64,000 nucleotides of DNA from Coprinus comatus. Its lineage: Eukaryota; Basidiomycota; Agaricomycetes; Agaricales; Agaricaceae. Shown one piece after another: positions 56,171 through 64,000 of this stretch. The DNA lies in the NCBI GenBank assembly GCA_034638255.1, contig JAWPGT010000064.1:61383-125382 (forward strand), read 5' to 3'. Positions within the stretch are counted from its first letter, which is position 1. Every line of letters starts with the position of its first letter. The notes beneath the pieces are model-generated. The model was given only the letters and a program-made list of their open reading frames with translations. It searched no databases and was not told the DNA's origin. A program made the position numbers and the translations under genes.

Positions 56171-58711
56171 CTACTCTACATCAACATTGGTAATCTTAAT
56201 ATCTTCAAACGGTTTATCCACCTTATTCGTCTTGGCATTCTCAATAGCATGAACAACTTCCAAACCAGACAAGACCCTTCCAAATATCGTGTGTTTCTTA
56301 TCAAGCCAAGGTGTAGCCGTAGTCGTTATAAAGAACTGTGAACCATTAGTATTGGGTCCAGCATTTGCCATACTAACAGTATAAGGCCTGGAAATCACAA
56401 TTCACAAACATCAGCACATCATAGTCATGATAAGAGAGAGCACAATAAAAGCATAACATACCGATCATGTTTCAAATCATCACTAAACTCATCTTCAAAC
56501 TCTTTCCCCCAAATACTATCACCACCCGTCCCATCACCTAACGGATCACCCGTTTGAATCATAAACTTGGGAATAACCCTATGAAATATAACGCCTTCAA
56601 AATACCCATTCCTAGCATGTCCAACAAAATTTTCAACGGCTTTAGGCGCTTGTTGTGGGAAAAGTCGAATATGAATATCTCCTTCGGTAGTATGAATTGT
56701 CGCGGAGTTGGCTACTGGTGAAGGTCCTGTGATAGTACTAACTGATGCTGAAGCTACAGATTGTTCTTCGCGCGTTGGACGTTCGTTAAAGATGTCACGA
56801 TCACCGGATTTATCCCTTCGATAGAGCGTAGGCAATTGAGAAATCAAGTAATTAAAATAGAATTAAGAGGAAAACTCACTGTGGTTCTTGACGAGTGAAC
56901 ATGTAGAATCTTGAACGTTTGTATCCTGTACAGAACAAAGTTGGATCGCGCTGGTCCTTTTCTGCTAGGATAGGGTTTGCAGAAGCTGCCATTGCCTATA
57001 AATCTCCTTAAATATATTTTCGCGATTAGTAAACAATTAGTGCATACCACAGTCGTGATGGATTTCTTTGCCGGGGCACCTTGGTATAACGATATATTCA
57101 TGAATCTGACGGCTTCATCCTTACCCAACAGCCGTGCAACGCGGTTGGTCACAGTATTGACCACTGCAAAAAAGCTCGATAAGCACGTAAAGAGTAAGTG
57201 ACAGCATAAAGCATACCTTTAATACCCAATAGCGTAGGGTAAAGGACAAATGCTCCACTTTCATCCCAGATAACATTACTCCATCTTGCAGGTATGCGTC
57301 CATCTGGTCCAGGAAGTTCAAACTCCTTCTCCAAAGCCAACCTCCTGCCAAACTCCATATCATCAACATGATATATGGCCGTACCAGCTTGTTGCATCTC
57401 CTGGATAGCCTCAAGAGATTCGTCGTATTTGCGTAAGAGTTTGCCTTTGAGGAATGAGAAAACACGGATTTGTCGATCAGGAAGGGAAAAAGTGGCAAAG
57501 GAAGATTCGTTGGGTGAGAGGGTTATACACGTTGGAGTGGATTTTGACTAGATTTCATGGTAAATAAAGTTAATATACGAGGGAGTATAATCTTGGTACC
57601 TTTTTGAACTCATATAGGTCAGTAGAACTCTTGTAGGACCATAAACCGTCGACATTCTTTGGAAGACCCCAGGGTTCTGTAGGTTGCCAATATTCGACAA
57701 ACCCTCCTTCGTCGGCGGATATAACGGTGTCGTATTTACTGTTGTACTATGTCTGTTGTCACGCTTGTGGATATTTCAGAGAAATATGTCTACATACCGC
57801 CATGACATGGACCGGGAAGCGATGTAGGTTTTCGATAATTTCGAGGGGTTTGTCGCCTCCACGCCCATCGTATAGACGTATTGTACTAGTTGTAGAATCA
57901 GACCTACGTTGTTTCATGAGTATATCCGTGATGATATAAATGAACAGACGTACACTGCAAGAATACCCTGTACTAGTCCTTTGCGATGAACCCAACAACA
58001 TGCATTGGGGGTATATCCCAGTTTGATTATATTGATCATATCTGCTTGTAGCATTAAAAAAATTTCGTGAAAGAGGTGAAGGTGAAGACACATACCAAAG
58101 TTAACTACATCAAACACCTTTGCCGTCTGGTCTTCAGAAATTGTTGCAAAGAGTTGACCATCTGCACTATCCGATACGCCGGTAATTGGGGTCAAATGTG
58201 CGCGATAATGCTTGACAAATTCAATGCCCGATTCTTGCTTCTTCCAAAGCTTCAAGTGGCCATCCACAGAAGTGGTGATGAGGAATTCAGCTCTACCGGC
58301 TCCATATTAGTTTCTAGATTATATGATACACCAAGGCTTACTTGGTCATGACGGCATAGTTAATAACGTCGCGATGCATGAAACTCTTGTAGTATTGCTC
58401 CGTGTTGGGCAGATGGTCGAGGTATAAGCGTTCATGTGGTAGAACTAGAAATAACCGGTTCTTATCGTTGTATTTTCTTTGAGGGCTCGACAGCACCAAT
58501 TGCAACAACAAAACGCACCTTTACGCTTTTTCTTTTTCGCAATTGAAGCTTCAGCATCTGGTGGAAGAGGCATAGGGCCGACGTCATCGTCTGATTCCTC
58601 CTCCCCAATTCTGGCCTGTTTTTCGGCCGACTCTGTAGGAGCCTCCCCCTGTGCCTCGTTGCGCCCGCGCTTTCCAAGCACGGTACCGTCTTGCATATCG
58701 GAGTCGGACAT
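56171..58711 (-). CDS. PPWD1: WD40-repeat cyclophilin, PPWD1 family
   Basis: A peptidyl-prolyl cis-trans isomerase fused to WD40 repeats, a spliceosome-associated protein. Eleven exons (58711-58519, 58444-58342, 58292-58096, 58041-57954, 57903-57798, 57746-57600, 57547-57217, 57163-57048, 56995-56880, 56815-56462, 56387-56171) give 655 codons. WD40 half: [67 protein letters not shown]. Cyclophilin half: [39 protein letters not shown] (catalytic Arg, Phe, Gln), [20 protein letters not shown] (Trp of the cyclosporin site) and [10 protein letters not shown] at the end. The short N terminus holds acidic and Lys-rich stretches (EEESDDD; KKKKR). It is divergent from the adaptin-binding gene, 103 bp apart. 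Confidence 0.94.
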
Positions 58712-58814
58712 TGTGTCTGCAGGTAGAAGGGGATCGCGTGCACTGTGCCTACTTTGCGACAAACAACTGCAAATCCTGAGCACAAGTGTCTCTCTCATTA
58801 ACCACTACACAGCA
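58712..58814. promoter_or_regulatory. Shared promoter gap, PPWD1-like / AAGAB-like
   Basis: 103 bp between divergent start codons; must contain control signals for both. No motif was assigned. Confidence 0.45.
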
Positions 58815-60383
58815 ATGCCTCTTCAAGATACTTCCATAGACACCTCCAATACAGCCTGCAGGATTATTGTCGTTGCACCATCGATAACCCAAGCTACATC
58901 TTTCATCAGCCGTATGTCGTCTCTCGACGCATAGTTCATGCTCTTGAGGTTTACCATCCGCTCCGCTCTTTTGTGTCGGATCTTTAAAATGTGCATTATT
59001 ATGGGTCTTCAGGCATTCAGCTTTTGCAAAATGCGTCGGCGAAAGTGGATCTTCAGGACGAAACGATAGGATATCACGATATCTTATCTCCGGGTCTGGT
59101 CAAGGTCCCTTGGACTATTGAGAACAAATACTATGCTGCGGATGTCCATTTTGCGGCCCACCCCATGCGTGGACTTGCTCCCTATCTGGTGCAAAATGTA
59201 TCTGCTGTTATCTTTGCATGGGGTCACACCGAGGTAAATTCCGCTCTGGGAGGTTTATGACCTTTTCTCTACTAATGTGGGACCTATGGTGTAGGCATAT
59301 AAACATCATATTGAGCGACTATCTAGAGACCTAAATGGTTATGAACCAGAAGTTGCATTGGCCGTCCGATTTAAAATAGAGGAAAACCCTAGTGAACCGA
59401 TAGATGACGAAGATAAAAACGACGACAATAACACAATTGATGGATTTCTGTCAAACTTTGGGTTCGAATATGTTGATGCGACCCAAGAAGCGCCTGGGAA
59501 GAGAACGTTGGACTACGGGGATGATGAAGGAACATCTGACGGTACGTCCTGGGCTTATACCCGACCATAATTGTAGAACGAACATTGTTTTCCATCAGGC
59601 ATTCCGGGCATTCCTCGGGTGCTAGATGCCCTTAGTACGATTATGTGGCCATCAATGCGACCAAGGGAAGGAAGTGCAAAGCAGGGCCAACGAAAAACCA
59701 GGCGCGATCCCACCCTCGCTGAGTGGGAGACAGAAGGAATACAGGATGGGGCGTTGGACGACCGAATGCCCTTGTCTGCAAGGACGGTGGGTATGGAAAG
59801 CGAAATAGAAGAGTTGACATTATGGTTAACAAATGAAGAAACGTTGAAGGAGCGCGAAGACCCTTGGAGATTGGCCGTCAGCTCGGAAGCATTTGAATCA
59901 GCGCCAGGGCATGATGGGGCGCCTGCGGGAGATCAGTCTGAGGAAACACAGCAAGGCACTAACCCGACACCAAAATTTGATGATGATTTCACGTTGTTTA
60001 TCTCGGCTCCCACAGCTGCAGCGACAGAGTCTAACGGTTAACGCCGGTTGAAGTCGGAGATTATAACATGCTGAACACTTGGGGATCAACACTATACAAT
60101 TCATTACAATCCGTTTCGGATTTTGGGGGAGTGAGGGGGAGGGCCTTGAAGCTAAGGAGGGGAGTTCTGAGGATCGCGATGGACTTCCTACCAAAGAAGA
60201 GATATTAGAAACTTGGCCAAGATATTTGGGAGAGATGACGAGACGTTTGATCTTTCCAAGGTGCTGTTGGCATTACAACATATGAAAGAAGATATTGCCG
60301 GGATGAACAATGAAGAAGAGCGAAGGCTAGCAGCTGCACGTGTTGCATTGGGGCTAGTGTATGGGATGGAGGACATGAACTGA
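58815..60383 (+). CDS. Alpha/gamma-adaptin-binding protein (AAGAB/Irc6-like), three apparent 1-bp deletions
   Basis: Family chaperones clathrin adaptor assembly. Four exons (58815-58911, 59013-59233, 59295-59541, 59599-60383). N-terminal Rab-like region: RIIVVAPSITQATSFISRI, VPWTIENKYYAADVHFAA and VQNVSAVIFAWGHTEAYKHH. Then an acidic linker and FDDDFTLFISAP. C-terminal helix: FDLSKVLLALQHMKEDIAGM with ALGLVYGMEDMN. In the last exon the frame changes near 60039 (TES / LTPVEVGDYN), 60127 (SVSDFGG / SEGEGLEAKEG, in a G run) and 60212 (EILET / AKIFGRDDETFDL). One missing base at each place restores a family-like protein and the total phase. No Walker-type GTP site is visible at the N terminus, as in AAGAB. 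Confidence 0.75.
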
Positions 60384-60497
60384 ATGTATTATGATCACGT
60401 GTGAACAGATTACATCATTCCATGAAGGCCAAATGGGCGTGGGAGCCCTCGTCTGCTAGAAAATATCATCACAGACCCGGTCATTCTTCCCTCCCCT

Positions 60498-63400
60498 ATG
60501 GCTGAGGCCCAAAGGACACAGTCAATGGACCCTCCGTCTATTCCAGCCGCTTTACCCCCTGCAGACAGAGTGTCCTCAATGAGGACACAGAGCATGGGTG
60601 CCCTCCGTTCCCGCCATTCCGCCCTCCCCTTACACAACCCACCATTGCGCAATCGCGCACGTACTGGATCAACCGCGGCTGATACCCCACCCCCGCTGCC
60701 CCGTAAATCATCCAGTCGTCGTCCCTCAACAGCCAACTCGAGGGAGGAAATTACGCCTTGGGAATTCCAGTCCAACCATTTCGACCCCATGCATGCCGGC
60801 AACGACAAGCCAAGTCCAGCCCTCTCCCCTCTACTTAAAACAAAAGCATCATCCCATATGTCAAAGCCCCCCTCTATCAAATCTGCACAACCATCAGTGC
60901 GATCCCTTCAACCCTCTACGGCGACTGGTCCCGTAGAAGAAGTCACCCCATGGGAAGCATACCCACCTATACCCGAGAAAAATACCAAATACCATATCAC
61001 TACGGACGCTCCCTTGCAATCAGCTCCTTTCTCCAGACCTCCTCCTCTGACGGCAACCGGTTTTGTCGAGGATGTCACTCCTTGGGAACTCGCTCCCCCC
61101 CCACAAGAGAAAGCTGCGTCACACCTAGCCTCGGTAGATGAAACTTCGACTGTAGTGTCATATGATTCTGTTATACCCCATTCTCCTCATTCTCCTCTGT
61201 TCACAACAGCTCCCAGGGTGTCAGATATCGCACTGTCCCTAGATGCTAAAAAGCACAGAGCTCAGAAGACTGGACGTACCGAGGATGTCACTCCATGGGA
61301 ACTAGAACCAGGTCCACAGATTACTTTACAGACGATCCACTCAGCTAAACGAACCCGTTCATCGTTAACATTGGCTCAAGTGGAAGAGGTAACTCCCTGG
61401 GAGTTGAGTCCACCACCTATGCCAACCGAAACCACAGTAAACGAGCCACCCCAAAATGCGGGTAATAGTGTAAAGAAAAAGAGCTCGCGTGCGGTGAGTT
61501 CAGATTGGGATTTGATTTGAAAGAGCACGAGTACTAGTCGTTTACAATCGTCGAGGCCTAGCCTCATCTTTCATCCATTCGGTCTGGGCCGTAACAATTT
61601 TGTCCCCCTTATTTACTACTTTCATCATCCAAATCGATTCTACTTCGCACTTTCCTTTTTCCAACCTGCTTTAGCGCAGCACTAACCATAAGATGTTTTT
61701 TTCATGTCTGTAGGGTCGCCCTTCTTCGTCGTCTGGCAATGGAAAGTCTATAACTGACCTCGGCTTTATCCGTAGACGCAGAAGCACCGGCGCAAAGTCG
61801 TCGAAAAGTCAGACCGGCACCTCCCAGTTCACCCCAAAGAATCAAGTTTCTGTTACGTCTCCCAGCCACCCAGTTCCACACGATTCTCGTAACGTAACGA
61901 GCGATAATACACCTCGTTACAACCACCATGAACACCGCGATCACCCGAGCACCTCTCATTTCGGTATATTTGGTATGCAGGCAGCAACGTCCCTTCAACA
62001 TGCTAAATCACCGCCAATGGCTCCGGCGATGACTAGACCTTCTAAATCTGATCCAAATTACGCGATGCCAGCATCCATATTTAATTATGCCTACAATGTG
62101 GAACACAACTTTTCGACGCCGGATCGCATAATTCTACAAGAAATCCAACAAATACAGAAAGCCCATGACTCCATGTTTGTGTTGAAAGGGAAAGGATATC
62201 CACAGCAAGGCGGTGGAGTTACAGAAGGAAAGGTTCATCATGGTATTTCAGACAAGGAGGCTCCATATCCACGGTGTTATACAGATTTGTCGCGAGACTT
62301 GTGAGTCTTCGATTTAATTACTTCAATTCAAATTCTATCACTTTCTGTCATAAAGTTGTCTGTGCCTGATCACATGACGTACATTCCTCTTCTTTTGGGC
62401 AATCGTCTTTCTATTCTTGTCCAGGGGCTATCAAATTCCTCCTGTTCAGTTACGAAATACTCGTCACCTTTCTGACAACCTTTCATATGCAGGGAAACCT
62501 GGGAAAATATGTTATGTCATTCAATATGCAAGGCCTACACTTGGCACCTTTTCGAAGAGCCGCCTGCTAAAGTGTGAGTTACACCTCAAAGTCGTTTCCA
62601 TGGTTATTTTGACAGTTACTTTAGGTTGGATATCGGTTGCGGTAAGAATCGATTATCAGTTGAGTATCATCAAGTGCTTAACAATCTTTTAAGGTAACGG
62701 TCTTTGGTCCGTGTATATTGCGCAGATATGGCCAGTGAGTTTCTGATAGCATCTAGCGAGATATACTTCCTGATCTGATTTTCTTAGGAATGTCATATAT
62801 GGGGTGCGACACAATCGTACTTCATCCTTCATGTAGAAGCTAATGCGGCTGATCAGGTATAGACATGGTCCCCACACAACCCGACTTAAAGCAGCTGGGA
62901 ATGCATGATATCGCTTCCCGTGTATATTATCAACACTGCAATTTGTAAGGTCACATTCTGGAAAAATTGTACACGTTAAGCTAATTTCTCATGGTCCAGT
63001 CTTGAAGGCCTTCCGTTTCCTAACGAGGAGTTCGATTATATGTAAGTATATTTAGCTCTCCATTGATAAGCGCTGTCTGATGATACCATTAAGACACGTG
63101 AAACGGATTGCTCTTGGTGTACCAGAGAACAAGGTAGATGTGCCCGCATGTGCCATCCGAGCATTACTGATATATCATCATCCAGTGGGACCCATTTTTC
63201 GAAGAATGTGCACGTGTGTTGAAACCAGGAGGTGCGATTGAGGTAATTTCATAAGCTTCATACAACCACCTAGTTCATTAACATAATTTATTAGATCATT
63301 GAAGAAGATTTATTCTTCCCTGGAAAACCCAAAGAAATGAACGAACCCGAGGATTTGTTGGAACTTGAGACTGAAATACCTTGGGAAACCAACGATGTGA

Positions 63401-64000
63401 ATGATGCCTTCCCGAACGCCGTACCTTCTGCACATCCATTAGAGCCCATTACCCCAGCCAGCATTCACAGCAACCATTTCACTGACTCTCCTACACCGAT
63501 AACCAATCACATACCCTCGATACATATGCCTACAGTCCCCCATTCACCTGAAGAAGAACAAGATCCTAGCAGTAACGTAGCTTCTTCTGGTCATTCTCCT
63601 TCGCCTCAACCCAAGACGACTAGCACGGATTCAGATGGACTTAGTAAATCTAAGGGCTACGGGCCATCTCTACCCACGCGATAACATTCGATCTTCGGAA
63701 CTTCCTCCGCCTCACTACTCCCACCAATGAATGATATTCCTCGAAAACGAATGTCTGCTAGTACAGGTTCTTCTAACGGTGCTGCCCGAACCCGCGCATC
63801 GTCAAGTGAGGCACGCGTCAAGGCAAGGAAGAAAAGGCGTTCAGCAAGAGGCAGTGAGCCATACTTCTTTTAAAGAAATACAAAGCGCCGAATAACCCCA
63901 GAGACCATACTATTCTCGAAACAATCTACAACGAGATGCTTTCTTCGCGGTTTATCAATTCATCGCCGTTGTCTATACTCACCAATTACTTGGAGTTCCA
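60498..64000 (+). CDS. SAM-dependent methyltransferase with TPWE repeats, 3' end cut by window
   Basis: Exons 60498-61493, 61714-62300, 62425-62571, 62625-62641, 62694-62734, 62788-62803, 62857-62944, 63000-63041, 63094-63133, 63186-63242, 63295-63643, then probably 63767-63853 and 63886 to the edge. The first 600 residues are disordered and carry five spaced copies of an acidic (E/D)(V/I)TPWE motif (REEITPWEF, VEEVTPWEA, VEDVTPWEL, TEDVTPWEL, VEEVTPWEL). A class I methyltransferase follows: LDIGCGNGLWSVYIAQIWPE (SAM motif I, built from exons of 17, 41 and 16 bp), WGIDMVPTQPDL, EGLPFPNEEFDYIHVKRIAL and CARVLKPGGAIEIIEEDLFF. A large insertion then precedes NPRDHTILETIYNEMLSSRF. The substrate is unknown. 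The last two splices are tentative: one skips an in-frame TAA at 63682, the other intron is only 32 bp. Confidence 0.8.

Overview
The window is eukaryotic and almost certainly from a filamentous basidiomycete, probably Agaricomycotina. Genes are broken by many 45-70 bp GT-AG introns (including 14-17 bp micro-exons), neighbours are tightly packed, and the conserved proteins are fungal: THI4, RIO1, a PPWD1-type cyclophilin, RAD1, dynactin p62, ILV3, ARO7, a fungal 7TM protein and a two-cluster Zn2Cys6 regulator. All exon structures below were threaded by eye from splice signals, reading frame and family motifs; most sum to a whole number of codons.

Layout. 0-10.8 kb: 3' part of a membrane-anchored aspartic protease, an arrestin-like protein, a membrane protein, dynactin p62 head-to-head with RAD1, and a PDX1-like lipoyl protein. 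11.9-17.6 kb: thioesterase-like protein, DHHC palmitoyltransferase, an approx. 0.81 kb sequence duplicated in tandem, and an ABM-like protein. 17.9-23.6 kb: wax-synthase-like acyltransferase, CTD-kinase-type cyclin and acyl-CoA dehydrogenase, each with one or two apparent single-base deletions. 24.7-31.6 kb: 7TM protein, an orphan ORF, THI4 and chorismate mutase. 32-39.7 kb: two paralogous septin-like GTPases on the same strand flanking a double-Zn2Cys6 gene that has no visible start codon of its own. 40.2-49.6 kb: dihydroxy-acid dehydratase, a gene-poor 2.6 kb, RIO1 with a possible nested antisense mini-gene, a small membrane protein and a DUF4504-like protein. 49.7-55.8 kb: a full-length Ty1/copia element with apparently identical LTRs and a 5 bp target duplication, inserted in an already decayed TDP2-like gene. 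56.2-64 kb: PPWD1-like cyclophilin, an adaptin-binding (AAGAB-like) protein and a methyltransferase with repeated TPWE motifs that runs off the end.

Most genes are unrelated housekeeping loci rather than a pathway cluster. Four head-to-head pairs share intergenic gaps of only 56-138 bp and probably use common promoters. The strongest items for follow-up are the septin-like/double-zinc-cluster arrangement, the copia insertion in a TDP2-like relic, the tandem 0.81 kb repeat, the missing lipoyl lysine in the PDX1-like protein, and the single-base-deletion pattern, which looks more like assembly error than gene death.
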